Assembly (NCBI GenBank): GCA_900299025.1
Contig: OMIE01000036.1
Location: 1-36,926 of the forward strand
Reading direction: 5' to 3'
From: Burkholderiaceae bacterium
GTDB taxonomy: Bacteria > Pseudomonadota > Gammaproteobacteria > Burkholderiales > Burkholderiaceae_E
Length of the DNA: 36,926 nt
Position numbers and translations under genes: made by a program. Shown here piece by piece: positions 1-8,820 of this stretch. The notes beneath the pieces were generated by a model. The model did not search any database, was not told where the DNA came from, and was given only the letters and a program-made list of their open reading frames with translations. The stretch's first letter is position 1. Every line of letters starts with the position of its first letter.

Positions 1-1
1 C

Positions 2-679
2 TTCGCACTGCGACGTCAGGCCCTGGGGGTTTTGCGGATGCTATTGGAGTGCAAGCTCGATTTAAGTCTCAACGAATTAATCGATTGTGGTTTGCGTGGA
101 CTTGAGCAAAAACAAACCCATCCGAGCGCAAGCGCCGATCTGATCCGATTTTTTAACGACAGGCTGGCGGTTTATCTTCGAGAACAAGGCTGGGCACAAA
201 ACCTTATTCAAGCCTTGCTCGCGCGACCGCAAGCGCAGTTATATCGACTTCAGGAGCGGCTTAAAGCCTTGGAGGCCTTTAGTCGCGAAGAGGCTGCAGT
301 CTCGCTGGCGGCTGCCAATCGGCGTATCGCTAATTTATTGCGCAAACAAAACCATGGGCAAGACAGCAAAGTCGACGGACAAGACGGCAAGGTAGGTGCA
401 CAAGGCAAGGTCGATCCGGGATGGCTCAAGGAACCCGCGGAATTGGCGCTTTGGGCCAAAGTTTGCGACCTTCAACCCCTTATCGCAGCCGCCACAGCCG
501 AGCACGATGATGCAGGCGTCTTAGGACTGCTTGCACAGGCGAGACCCGAAGTCGATCAATTTTTTGAATCGATCATGGTGATGGTCGACGATCCCGTCTT
601 ACGCGGCAACCGAATCGCACTGCTCGTCCAATTACATGAGATGATGAATCAACTCGCCGACTTGTCGGCGCTCCATTGA
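2..679 (+). CDS. glyS: Glycyl-tRNA synthetase beta subunit, 3' part (5' end outside window)
   Basis: This is the C-terminal part of the beta subunit of tetrameric (alpha2beta2) glycyl-tRNA synthetase, which charges tRNA-Gly in the cytoplasm. The frame is open from base 2 and begins FALRRQALGVLRMLLE, a hallmark GlyS segment, so the gene starts before the window. The C-terminus has the expected ANRRIANLLRK, LKEPAELALW and VMVDDPVLRGNRIALL segments of the helical and anticodon-binding region. A linker near bases 350-420 is expanded by short repeats of a GQDxKV type. The stop overlaps a possible TTG start of gmhB. Identification is secure; only the 3' portion is visible. Confidence 0.95.
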   Translation, partial: FALRRQALGVLRMLLECKLDLSLNELIDCGLRGLEQKQTHPSASADLIRFFNDRLAVYLREQGWAQNLIQALLARPQAQLYRLQERLKALEAFSREEAAVSLAAANRRIANLLRKQNHGQDSKVDGQDGKVGAQGKVDPGWLKEPAELALWAKVCDLQPLIAAATAEHDDAGVLGLLAQARPEVDQFFESIMVMVDDPVLRGNRIALLVQLHEMMNQLADLSALH

Positions 680-687
680 GCAAGACC

Positions 688-1230
688 ATGCTGCAATCGC
701 GCTTTCTGATGCTTGACCGTGACGGCGTCATCAACCTAGACTCAGAGGCATACATCAAAGCACCCGAGGAATGGACTCCGATTCCTCGAAGTCTTGAAGC
801 GATCGCACTCCTCACCCAAGCGGGTTGGCGCATCGCTGTGGCAACGAACCAAGCTGGTCTTGCCCGCGGACTCTTTGACCTTGCAACCCTCAACCGTATC
901 CACGCGCGCATGCATGACATGGTGCAACGACAAGGTGGTCGGATCGAGGCAGTGTTCTTTTGCCCCCACCGTTCACAAGACAATTGTGCTTGTCGTAAAC
1001 CCAAACCAGGGATGTTGCTTGAAGCTGCCGACCGATTCGGTGCCGACTTCAGCGGGCAGGCCTTTGTGGGTGATAGTTTGCGCGATTTGCAGGCCGCAAG
1101 CGCTGCACACATGCAACCCGTGCTTGTGCGCACCGGCAATGGCATGCAAACCCTCGAGCAGGCCAGCCTCATCCCCGATGGCACCCAGGTTTATGATGAT
1201 TTGATGGCTTTCGCAGAAACCCTGCTTTAA
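688..1230 (+). CDS. gmhB: D-glycero-beta-D-manno-heptose 1,7-bisphosphate 7-phosphatase
   Basis: This HAD-superfamily phosphatase removes the C7 phosphate from heptose 1,7-bisphosphate, a cytoplasmic step making ADP-heptose for the LPS inner core. The N-terminus has the nucleophile motif LDRDGVIN, followed by VATNQAG (motif II). FFCPHRSQDNCACRKPKPGM carries the Cys/His zinc ligands of the GmhB subgroup and the motif III lysine, and FVGDSLRDL is motif IV. Length (about 180 aa) is normal. I chose the ATG at 688; a TTG at 676 that overlaps the glyS stop (ATTGA) is the alternative and would add four residues. It directly follows glyS and precedes plsC, a familiar Burkholderiales order. Confidence 0.93.
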   Translation: MLQSRFLMLDRDGVINLDSEAYIKAPEEWTPIPRSLEAIALLTQAGWRIAVATNQAGLARGLFDLATLNRIHARMHDMVQRQGGRIEAVFFCPHRSQDNCACRKPKPGMLLEAADRFGADFSGQAFVGDSLRDLQAASAAHMQPVLVRTGNGMQTLEQASLIPDGTQVYDDLMAFAETLL

Positions 1231-1262
1231 GTCATCACCCCTGGCTAAGGCTCACGCAGAAG

Positions 1263-1997
1263 ATGGCAGCCCTCGGTAGTTTGCTCTTTGCACTCGTGAT
1301 GCTGATCACGGTGATTCCCTACGCCTTTCTCACTTTGCTGTGGTCCCCCCTACCCTTGCATTGGCGATACAAGCTTACCGTCGGCTGGCCTAAAGCGATG
1401 CTATGGGTAGGACGATGGTGTTGCGGCATGCGTTGGACCTGCAAAGGCTGGGACAAATTGCCGGATGGACCAGCCATTATCATGCCGAAACATCAATCGA
1501 CCTGGGAGACTTTTTTTCTTATTGCCTACATGCCGAGAGAGGCCGTGTTTGTCTTCAAACGTGAACTGTTATGGATTCCATTTTTTGGATGGGGTTTAGG
1601 GCTGTTACGGATGATCCATATTGACCGCTCAAAGGGCGCTGATGCCTTTGAACACGTGGTACGACAAGGCGCAGAAAAGCTCGCGCAAGGACGATGGATC
1701 GTTATGTTTCCAGAGGGTACGCGGACGGAACCAGGTAGCGAGGGTCGCTATAAAACCGGCGGCGCACGACTTGCTTTAAGAACGGGCGTACCCGTTGTTC
1801 CTATTGCTGTAAACAGCGGCGAGTGTTGGCCAAAAGGTGCCTGGATTAAGCGGCCCGGTCTTATCACCGTCTCGATCGGCGATCCGATTCCATCGGAAGG
1901 TAAGCGCCCCGAAACATTAACCGAAGAGGTTCGTCTCTGGATCGAAGCCGAAATGCGAATACTGAATCCAGAACGTTATCACAACACTGATCGATGA
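1263..1997 (+). CDS. plsC: 1-acyl-sn-glycerol-3-phosphate acyltransferase
   Basis: This is a membrane-bound acyltransferase that turns lysophosphatidic acid into phosphatidic acid in phospholipid synthesis. A hydrophobic N-terminal segment (about residues 3-26) precedes the catalytic KHQSTWETF block. The family motif is HX4D, but here the acidic residue is glutamate (HX4E), a variant I have seen in betaproteobacterial homologues. The FPEGTRT block (motif III, phosphate binding) and the VPVVPIAVNSG block (motif IV) are intact. Length (244 aa) is usual. It lies 32 bases after gmhB and just before the YgjP-like gene, so the cluster is probably one transcript. Confidence 0.92.
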   Translation: MAALGSLLFALVMLITVIPYAFLTLLWSPLPLHWRYKLTVGWPKAMLWVGRWCCGMRWTCKGWDKLPDGPAIIMPKHQSTWETFFLIAYMPREAVFVFKRELLWIPFFGWGLGLLRMIHIDRSKGADAFEHVVRQGAEKLAQGRWIVMFPEGTRTEPGSEGRYKTGGARLALRTGVPVVPIAVNSGECWPKGAWIKRPGLITVSIGDPIPSEGKRPETLTEEVRLWIEAEMRILNPERYHNTDR

Positions 1998-2013
1998 TTG
2001 CCTGGAGAAGTGT

Positions 2014-2829
2014 GTGACAGGCAAAAGACTTTCGCGTTGGCTTAATGAACTACTGGGCCGCAAAGCACCTGAGCCAGCGCTCAAGCCCTTGGTTCAAGAC
2101 CGTTTCTTTATGTATGACGATCAAAAAATTGCCTACACGCTCATTCGACGCCCAAGAAAGAGTATCGGTTTTAGGATTACAGAAAAGGGGCTTGAGGTCA
2201 GTGCTCCGAGCTGGGTAAGTGTCAAAGCGATCGAAGAAGGTCTTATCGAGAAGGCAAGCTGGATAAAGAAGCATATGAGCCGTATCGAAAGCGCATCAGC
2301 GTTGCGCCAGGACCGGTATGAATATTATCTAGAACATAAAAGGATTCCTCTTTGGGGACAATCGATTCCCATGGTTAACACCGACAAGCAGGGATTTCGA
2401 TTAGTGCAAGCAAATCATGTCGCAGACGAACAAAGCCCCGCCTTAGTCTTACACCTGGCCAAAGATGTCTCAAGAGAGCGCCTGATCGCCTGGCTCAAGC
2501 GAGAGGCTCATCGCGACTTCGAGCCTCGAATCAAGCGTTTTACCAGCGCATTAGGATTTGAGCCGTCGAGCTGGCAACTCAGTTCAGCGCAGTCGCGCTG
2601 GGGCAGCTGCAACTCAAAAGCTGTCATACGCTTAAATTGGCGTTTGATTCACTACCAACCCGAGTTGATTGACTATGTCGTCGTCCACGAATTAGCGCAT
2701 TTAAAGGAACTCAACCACAGCCCTCGATTCTGGGCAATCGTGGAATCCGTCTTGCCGGACTATCGTGAGCGCCGCCAGCTTTTGAGGCATGATCACGACC
2801 CGGGTACCACTGTTCTCAAGGAGACCTAG
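2014..2829 (+). CDS. YgjP-like (DUF45) zinc metallopeptidase
   Basis: This is a predicted soluble zinc metalloprotease of the YgjP/WLM (DUF45) family, 271 aa, with no firmly established substrate. The C-terminal half has the motif [18 protein letters not shown], an HExxH-type motif (HELAH) with a downstream His as the third ligand. The upstream block [19 protein letters not shown] is diagnostic of the family. The N-terminus has the typical [21 protein letters not shown] segment. The GTG start at 2014 is supported by a GGAGAAG ribosome site at 2004-2010. It sits between plsC and gloA, its usual position in Burkholderiales. Confidence 0.9.
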   Translation: MTGKRLSRWLNELLGRKAPEPALKPLVQDRFFMYDDQKIAYTLIRRPRKSIGFRITEKGLEVSAPSWVSVKAIEEGLIEKASWIKKHMSRIESASALRQDRYEYYLEHKRIPLWGQSIPMVNTDKQGFRLVQANHVADEQSPALVLHLAKDVSRERLIAWLKREAHRDFEPRIKRFTSALGFEPSSWQLSSAQSRWGSCNSKAVIRLNWRLIHYQPELIDYVVVHELAHLKELNHSPRFWAIVESVLPDYRERRQLLRHDHDPGTTVLKET

Positions 2830-2830
2830 C

Positions 2831-3223
2831 ATGCAACTTTTGCACACCATGTTGCGCGTGGGCGATTTACAGCGCTCGATCGATTTTTACACCCGTGTGA
2901 TGGGCATGAACTTACTTCGCACAACCGATCGTCCCGATCAGAAGTATTCGCTAGCTTTTGTCGGCTATGGACAAGGCAATCAAGAAGGTCAAGCTGAGAT
3001 CGAGCTCACCTACAACTACGGTGTTGATCGCTACGAGTTGGGATCCGCCTATGGTCATATCGCTCTGCTGACCCAGGACGCTTATGCCCAATGCGAGAAA
3101 ATCCGCGCAGCAGGTGGAAAAATCACCCGCGAAGCTGGGCCTGTTAAAGGTGGAAGCACGGTGATTGCTTTTGTCGAAGACCCAGATGGTTATAAAGTTG
3201 AGTTAATCGAACGCAAACGCTGA
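2831..3223 (+). CDS. gloA: Lactoylglutathione lyase (glyoxalase I)
   Basis: Glyoxalase I isomerises the hemithioacetal of methylglyoxal and glutathione to S-lactoylglutathione, a cytoplasmic detoxification step. The 130-aa protein is the short bacterial metal-dependent type. It has [20 protein letters not shown] with a metal-binding His at residue 5, the segment [10 protein letters not shown] with a Glu ligand, YGHIAL with the second His, and [12 protein letters not shown] with the C-terminal Glu. The ATG at 2831 follows a good AAGGAGA site (2818-2824) that lies inside the end of the preceding gene. It is convergent with rsmA; only 18 bases separate their stops and no clear terminator is seen. 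Confidence 0.94.
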   Translation: MQLLHTMLRVGDLQRSIDFYTRVMGMNLLRTTDRPDQKYSLAFVGYGQGNQEGQAEIELTYNYGVDRYELGSAYGHIALLTQDAYAQCEKIRAAGGKITREAGPVKGGSTVIAFVEDPDGYKVELIERKR

Positions 3224-3241
3224 GCCGACGTTTCCTTAAGT

Positions 3242-4084
3242 TTAAGCCCGCTTTCCACCGAGTCTCATCGCCATCGCGCACCAAGCCGATACAGGAATTT
3301 CTTGGGCGCGAGCCTCGGGCTCAAAACCCAGTGCACGCGCCTCGTCGGCTTCCACGCCTTGATCACGGAGCCAACGAAGTAAGTGCGCGCGTAACATTTT
3401 GCGGCGCTGCTCAAAGCCAACTCGTAAAAGCGTCTCCAGTTTTTCTTGAGGAAAGTCAGCGCCAGGCTGAGGCCATCGATGATCTTGCCGAACGACCAAG
3501 CGAAACACCGAAGAAAGTACTTTAGGCGGTGGATGAAAAGCTTGTGCGGGCACATCAAGTAAATGCCAGGCCTGATAACAAGACTGCATCATCACACTCA
3601 AACGCCCGTAGTCCGAGCTTCCCACTGGCGCGATGATGCGATCGACCACTTCCTTTTGCAGCATAAAGACCTGGTCCGATATTGCTGCTCGTTGATCCAT
3701 CAGGTGGAACAATAAGGGTGTTGAGATGTTGTAAGGAAGATTGCCAACGATATGAATTTGCTGCCCAAGCTCCGACGCAAGTTCTATAAAATTGAAGTTT
3801 AAAACATCAGACTCGACGAGCCGGCAAAAGTCTAAGTTTTCAGCGTGAATCCGCCTTCGCAGGCGCGCAGCCAGATCCCTGTCAATTTCAATCAGAGTTA
3901 GGGAAGAAGGCTTTGCCGCAACCAAACCCTCGGTGAGTGCCCCCGTCCCGGGACCGATCTCGACGCAATGTTGCGTTGAGCGCAAACCGATTGCTTCATG
4001 AATAGCAGCGAGCACCGACTGGTCATGCAAAAAGTGCTGGCCAAAGCGCTTTCTAGCCCGTACATGGGTCAGCGATACAGTCAT
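3242..4084 (-). CDS. rsmA: 16S rRNA (adenine1518-N6/adenine1519-N6)-dimethyltransferase
   Basis: RsmA (KsgA) dimethylates two adjacent adenines in helix 45 of 16S rRNA late in 30S subunit maturation, using SAM. The N-terminus has ARKRFGQHFLHDQSVL, then the SAM-binding motif VEIGPGTGALTEGL and the catalytic motif IV GNLPYNIS followed by TPLLFHLM. Length (280 aa) is normal. Its ATG overlaps the surA stop by one base (TAATG), a typical translational re-initiation arrangement. In Enterobacteria and many Burkholderiales pdxA lies between surA and rsmA; it is missing here. Confidence 0.95.
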   Translation of the reverse strand: MTVSLTHVRARKRFGQHFLHDQSVLAAIHEAIGLRSTQHCVEIGPGTGALTEGLVAAKPSSLTLIEIDRDLAARLRRRIHAENLDFCRLVESDVLNFNFIELASELGQQIHIVGNLPYNISTPLLFHLMDQRAAISDQVFMLQKEVVDRIIAPVGSSDYGRLSVMMQSCYQAWHLLDVPAQAFHPPPKVLSSVFRLVVRQDHRWPQPGADFPQEKLETLLRVGFEQRRKMLRAHLLRWLRDQGVEADEARALGFEPEARAQEIPVSAWCAMAMRLGGKRA

Positions 4085-5376
4085 TAAAGGCTATCGCCGC
4101 GATATTCCACATAGGCGCGATCGCGCAATTCCTGTAGCCAGCTATCGTAGGCCTCTTCGGCTTTTCGCTCTCGAAGTGCCTGCCTGATTTGCGCTCGTTG
4201 CCGCTCAATCGGGGGGACATCAGTTCTTTTTTCTAAAACTTGAATGACATGAATGCCAAAGGGTGAACGCACGGGGTCGCTGACTTCTTTCGCTTCAAGT
4301 CGACTCATGGCACGCTCAAACTCGGGGACCGTATCACCGGGAAGCAACCAGCCAAGATCACCGCCCTTAGCCGCACTGCCATCGGCAGAATGTTTTTTTG
4401 CCAATTCGGCAAAATCCTCACCTGCCTTCAAACGCGTCACCATGTCCTGTGCCCTTCGCGTGGCTTCGGCTTCGGGTAGCGATTCACTCACCCGAAAAAG
4501 AATATGCCTGGCACGCCACTGGGCAACCGGCGGACCAGCGACTGCGGAGACCTGGCGTTGATCATTTAAGCGAAGCAAGTGAAAGCCAGCTGCACTTCGA
4601 ATCACCTGACTCAACTGTCCCGGTTTGAGCTTTTCAATTTCTCGAACGAATAAGGTAGGTAGTCTTTCGGCAGCGCGCCAACCCAAGTCGCCCCCCGCGC
4701 TCGCTTCTGGTGCTTCAGAGTTTCCGGCGGCAAGTTGCGCAAAATTGGCACCCGTTGCCAATTGCTGACGCAAGCCCGTGATTCTTGCGCGCGCCTTTTC
4801 GGTTTGCTCAGGACTTGCCGACTCGGGCACGCGAATCAGGATTTGGGCTAATTGATACTCCGTATTGGCCGATGCCCCCAGCGAGGAAAGAACGGCATCA
4901 ACATCAGCTTCGCTTACCTGTACGCGCGCATCAACTTCGCGCTCCCGAAGTCGCTGCATCAACATTTCGCTGCGCAATCCTTCACGAAAACTCGATAGAT
5001 CACGGCCCTGGCTTGCAGCGCGTCGTAGCAACTCGTCACGCTCAAGTTGATTATTTCGGGCGATTTGATCGATCGCACGGTCAACCGCAGCATCATCGAC
5101 CCGCATATTCATCTCTTTAGCTAACTGCTGACCGGCGCGCTCAACCACCATTTGTTCAATCACTTGCCTTCTGACCACATCCTCACTGGGTGCTGCGATC
5201 CCGCGTTCTGCAAGCATGCTGCGTGCTTGAACCATGCGCTGCTTGACTTCGAGGTCGGTGATCGCCTCATTATTCACAACGACCGCGATTCGATCCAAGC
5301 CTAATGATTGTCCCCAGGTTGGCGCACTCACCAAGAGCAGGGATAGGCTCGCAATCAACAGTTTCTTAGGGTTCAT
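4084..5376 (-). CDS. surA: Periplasmic chaperone/peptidyl-prolyl isomerase SurA
   Basis: SurA escorts unfolded outer-membrane proteins across the periplasm to the BAM complex. The 430-aa product begins with a signal peptide (MNPKKLLIASLSLLLVSAPTWGQ, written as two parts: charged start, then a hydrophobic core ending at AxG/Q). The SurA N-domain follows with DRIAVVVNNEAITDLEVKQRM. Two parvulin domains are visible, one around YQLAQILIRV to FHLLRLND and one around ARHILFRV to HVIQVLEKR, each with GGDLGW. I chose the ATG at 5376, seven bases after the lptD stop, because it gives the signal peptide; upstream in-frame starts lie inside lptD. It is co-transcribed with lptD, a substrate of SurA. Confidence 0.95.
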   Translation of the reverse strand: MNPKKLLIASLSLLLVSAPTWGQSLGLDRIAVVVNNEAITDLEVKQRMVQARSMLAERGIAAPSEDVVRRQVIEQMVVERAGQQLAKEMNMRVDDAAVDRAIDQIARNNQLERDELLRRAASQGRDLSSFREGLRSEMLMQRLREREVDARVQVSEADVDAVLSSLGASANTEYQLAQILIRVPESASPEQTEKARARITGLRQQLATGANFAQLAAGNSEAPEASAGGDLGWRAAERLPTLFVREIEKLKPGQLSQVIRSAAGFHLLRLNDQRQVSAVAGPPVAQWRARHILFRVSESLPEAEATRRAQDMVTRLKAGEDFAELAKKHSADGSAAKGGDLGWLLPGDTVPEFERAMSRLEAKEVSDPVRSPFGIHVIQVLEKRTDVPPIERQRAQIRQALRERKAEEAYDSWLQELRDRAYVEYRGDSL

Positions 5377-5383
5377 CGCATTC

Positions 5384-7699
5384 TCATTCGTAGGCAAAAA
5401 ATGGTGAATCTGGCATGCGCTCTCGCACTCGCGTGTAGCCTGGTATGCCCCGGCGCAATATATCAAAGGGGTTGTTTCCGATGCCGCCGAGCCCATTAAG
5501 TTCAAGCTGGACAAATACAGCGGTGTTAAAAAGTTCAGGACCGGTCACATAACGTTGCAAGACAGCACGAAAAGCCCAGCAGTCGGCCTTTCGCTCAGCG
5601 CCAAGCAGACCTTCGATCACGCCAGGCCGAGCATCAATCGTTTGTAAGGTGACCGGGTTTAGCACTTTTCGCTGAAACGAATAATTGCTTCGACCAAGTA
5701 ATGACCAGGAAGCACCCAATGGCCAGCGCCATGAGGCGTCGATCTGGCCAACTTGATTCTCAATAAATCGCATTTGTACATTCGCTAAACGCACTTCATC
5801 GGGCTGATAGCGCGTTCCGAGATAGGCACGAGCGAGATTACTTCGGCTCAAGCCAACTTGAACGCCACCATCAAGACTCCATGCTGCAAGCGGCTTGCCG
5901 CTTGCGACCATTAATAAGTCGCTTTGCGGATCGGTAAGCTGGGGTTGCCCAGCTATTTGCAGACGTGGCTCAGTCAGGTGATGCCTCAAAGCCGCTGCAG
6001 CGCGAAAAAGCTCACGGCCGGTGTCGCTGCGCAACAATCTCGAACTCAGCGCGAAGGTCACTTGATTGGCGTCAGCGATCCGATCGTGGCCGACAAATCG
6101 GTTCTCAGCAAACAATTGGGCGTAGCTGATGTCGGCAACGGCGGTGTCGTATATCGGCAAATGCTTTTGATCGCGATAAGGCACATAAAGGTAGAACAGC
6201 CGCGGCTCGAGCGTTTGCTCCAAGCCATCAAGTCGTGCCACCCGGCGCTCCAGAAACAGGCCACTGTCGATTGAAATTTGCGGAAGAACGCGTTGAGCCG
6301 CCGCACGATCAAGGATTTCCGGGCTTAGACCACTACGACGGAGTGCTTCTGAGGGAACAAATCGATAGTCAGCTGCGTGAAGGGCAATGCTCGGTGTGAT
6401 GTAGCCCCAAGGCTGTCGCCAGGGCATTTGTAGGCTTGGGTTGATAACGGTTCGCCACCCTTCGATCGAATCAAGCAAGGGTCTGCGAAAGCGTGCAAGC
6501 TCAAGCGTTCCGCCCATATCGAGGTACTGCTCAGCCCATTGGTTTGCCTGGCGATCGGAAAATCGATGCCAGCGCCACTCGAGTCGAGGCACCGCTTCAT
6601 AGGGCGGTGAAGTTCTGGCGTCGAGAACGTTCTGATAAGTTGTTGCCGAAGCGGTAAATCCAATGTCGCCAAAGCTGCGACTAGCATTGAAGGCTCGCGG
6701 AATGCTGCGCAGTGAGCTACCCAAAATATTACGGCTGTAGTCGACCAGATATTGGTCGTCTGAAACCCCACGGACATCCCACTGTCCGCTCCACCCCGCA
6801 AGGTTTTGGAAGCGATGCAGGCTTGACCAGTAATACCTTGCATCGCCGGTTTTCAAGTCCTGAGGATTAAGCTCAAGACGCAATTCGCCTTGAGCCCTAG
6901 GCTCCAAGTAGCGACCCCATGCCCCGATCGAGACACCCCTGAGCACTGAAAGCCGTGGATAAAGCGTCAAGTCGCGGTTGCTCGCAATATTGACGTAATA
7001 GGGCATGCTTAGATCGGCGCCTGTGCGCGATGTCACACCCATCGTTGGTGGAAGCCAGCCACTTCGCCGAGTGTCGGAGAGCGGAAAACTGAGCCTTGGA
7101 ATCGTCGGTGCGGCCACGCCCTGAAAAATTAGACGAGCCTGCTCAGCCTGGCCCTGTTCGCTGTCTTGATCCAATCGCAGTTTGTCGGCTTGCAGTGTCC
7201 AACCCGCTTCGTCGGGACGACACGTGGTAAACATGGCCTGCAATAGGTTCACCTTGCCTGGGCCGTCAAACTCAATTCGCCTTGCCGTACCGAACCCACC
7301 AAGCGCAGGAATGGCAATCCCGGCATCTTCCATCACACCGATCTGGGTATCGAGCTTAAGCCTCAGTTCTGGACCTTGCACAATCGTGCCAGATTTAGCC
7401 AGCCGGACTTGTCCCCTGGCAAATAGCTCCTCGTTTTGATGCTGATAATCAATTTGAGCCGCTGACAGGGATGTGCCAGCCTGTCTTAGTTGAGCCTGGC
7501 CGCGAAGACTGAGCTTTTCTTCAACCGAGCCCTCTATGTGCTCAGCCCATCCGTAGACCGGTCGTTTACCTGGGAGCTTGGCGAGCGCTGCCGAAGGCTC
7601 GATCTCGATTCGCAACCGGATCGCGTCATCCGATTGCGCCATCCCTATGAAGGGCAAAAGGCTTGGTAAAGCTATCAAAAGGCAGAGCTTGCGGCGCAT
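5384..7699 (-). CDS. lptD: LPS-assembly outer-membrane protein LptD
   Basis: LptD is the outer-membrane beta-barrel that, with LptE, inserts lipopolysaccharide into the outer leaflet. The ATG at 7699 gives a 771-aa protein with a signal peptide (MRRKLCLLIALPSLLPF...MAQ). An OstA-like N-terminal beta-jellyroll (about residues 30-150: GWAEHIEGSVEEKLSLRG, FARGQVRL) and a long barrel follow. Apart from the signal-peptide Cys, I see only two cysteines, one in TTCRPDEAGW after the jellyroll and one in ADCWAFRAVL near the C-terminus. E. coli LptD has four. The protein ends FFAYE. It is first in lptD-surA-rsmA and divergent from amgK across 76 bases. Confidence 0.94.
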   Translation of the reverse strand: MRRKLCLLIALPSLLPFIGMAQSDDAIRLRIEIEPSAALAKLPGKRPVYGWAEHIEGSVEEKLSLRGQAQLRQAGTSLSAAQIDYQHQNEELFARGQVRLAKSGTIVQGPELRLKLDTQIGVMEDAGIAIPALGGFGTARRIEFDGPGKVNLLQAMFTTCRPDEAGWTLQADKLRLDQDSEQGQAEQARLIFQGVAAPTIPRLSFPLSDTRRSGWLPPTMGVTSRTGADLSMPYYVNIASNRDLTLYPRLSVLRGVSIGAWGRYLEPRAQGELRLELNPQDLKTGDARYYWSSLHRFQNLAGWSGQWDVRGVSDDQYLVDYSRNILGSSLRSIPRAFNASRSFGDIGFTASATTYQNVLDARTSPPYEAVPRLEWRWHRFSDRQANQWAEQYLDMGGTLELARFRRPLLDSIEGWRTVINPSLQMPWRQPWGYITPSIALHAADYRFVPSEALRRSGLSPEILDRAAAQRVLPQISIDSGLFLERRVARLDGLEQTLEPRLFYLYVPYRDQKHLPIYDTAVADISYAQLFAENRFVGHDRIADANQVTFALSSRLLRSDTGRELFRAAAALRHHLTEPRLQIAGQPQLTDPQSDLLMVASGKPLAAWSLDGGVQVGLSRSNLARAYLGTRYQPDEVRLANVQMRFIENQVGQIDASWRWPLGASWSLLGRSNYSFQRKVLNPVTLQTIDARPGVIEGLLGAERKADCWAFRAVLQRYVTGPELFNTAVFVQLELNGLGGIGNNPFDILRRGIPGYTRVRERMPDSPFFAYE

Positions 7700-7775
7700 C
7701 AGTCTATGATATCGCTTGCTCTCGAAGCAGCACTGCATTCTTCATCGAACCCCGTCAAGGACAAGCATTCGTTTC

Positions 7776-8792
7776 ATGGATTCCCGTTACGCCTTCATGG
7801 AAGCCTGGCTTCAGTCGATTGGCTCCAAACACAAGCTGCTTTCCACAAAGCCCGAGGTCGCATCCAACGACGCCAGTTTTCGTCGCTACTTTCGGGTTGC
7901 CTGCGAGGGACCTGAGCAATCGCTGATCGTCATGGACGCCCCGCCGCCTCATGAGGATGTCAGGCCATTTGTCAAAGTGGCCCAGCTTTTTGCGTCAGCA
8001 GGGATGACCACCCCCAAGATTTTGGACCAATCGCCTGAGCAGGGATTTTTGCTCCTCGAGGACTTTGGCTCGCATACCTATCTAGACATTCTTGAGCAGC
8101 ATGCCAAGCCCTCAGAGCGGGTTGCGGTGGCAAGTGCGCTTTATCGCGAGGCCGGTCAGTCGCTTTTGTCGATCCAAAGCGCCACCCAAGCCAACAGCTT
8201 GCCCCTGTATGATGAAAAACGCCTGCGCGATGAAATGGAGCTTTGGCCAAGCTGGTATATCGCTCGCCACAAAGGCAAAACGCTTTCGGTGGCGCAACGG
8301 CAGGTCATCGATCAGGCCTTTGATTGCATTGTCCAACAATGCCTTGCCCAACCACAGGTCTACGTGCACCGGGACTTTCACAGTCGTAATCTGATGCTCC
8401 TTGCGGGCGATCGCAATCCGGGCGTTTTGGATTTTCAAGATGCTGTCATCGGCCCCATGACCTACGATCTGGTGTCTTTATGGCGCGATGCGTACATCGC
8501 CTGGGATGAAGAGGTACAGCTCGATGGGTTAATCCGTTGGTGGGAGCTGGCAAAAAAAGCCGGTTTGCCTGTTGCCGGTGATTTCCCTGATTTTTGGAGC
8601 CAGTTTGAATGGATGGGTTTGCAACGCCATCTGAAAATACTGGGAATCTTCGCAAGGCTTCATTACCGGGACGGCAAGCATCGTTATCTCGCCGACTTAC
8701 CGCTTGTTTTGTCTTACGTGTTACCTGTACTGATGCGCTATCAAGAGCTCGCCGCACTTGCCGATCTGGTGATCGAGTGGCTGGAATCCTGA
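7776..8792 (+). CDS. amgK: N-acetylmuramate/N-acetylglucosamine 1-kinase (APH-like)
   Basis: AmgK phosphorylates MurNAc (and GlcNAc) at C1 in the peptidoglycan recycling route that feeds UDP-MurNAc synthesis and bypasses de novo, fosfomycin-sensitive synthesis. The 338-aa protein has the aminoglycoside-phosphotransferase fold. It has SNDASFRRYFRV near the N-terminus, LLLEDFG as the hinge region, the catalytic loop VHRDFHSRNLML at about residues 197-208, and the metal-binding GVLDFQDAVIGPMTYDL. The ATG at 7776 matches family starts (MDSRYAFMEAWL). The next gene, murU, is its known pathway partner, which makes this assignment strong. Confidence 0.92.
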   Translation: MDSRYAFMEAWLQSIGSKHKLLSTKPEVASNDASFRRYFRVACEGPEQSLIVMDAPPPHEDVRPFVKVAQLFASAGMTTPKILDQSPEQGFLLLEDFGSHTYLDILEQHAKPSERVAVASALYREAGQSLLSIQSATQANSLPLYDEKRLRDEMELWPSWYIARHKGKTLSVAQRQVIDQAFDCIVQQCLAQPQVYVHRDFHSRNLMLLAGDRNPGVLDFQDAVIGPMTYDLVSLWRDAYIAWDEEVQLDGLIRWWELAKKAGLPVAGDFPDFWSQFEWMGLQRHLKILGIFARLHYRDGKHRYLADLPLVLSYVLPVLMRYQELAALADLVIEWLES

Positions 8793-8820
8793 CCGAAAGG
8801 CCTGTAGCAGGGCTTGAGCC

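Noticed and set aside
573-1184. Long open frame on the minus strand opposite gmhB (203 aa)
   Set aside because: It lies entirely within gmhB and the end of glyS, has no recognisable domain, and is Arg/Ser/Cys-rich as expected for an antisense shadow.
3224-3241. Bidirectional terminator between gloA and rsmA
   Set aside because: Only a weak AAACG/CGTTT pairing spans the gloA stop, with no T-tract; not strong enough to call.
7700-7775. Promoter pair in the lptD/amgK divergent gap
   Set aside because: A TTGACG is seen on the minus strand but has no acceptable -10 at 16-18 bases, so I did not annotate it.
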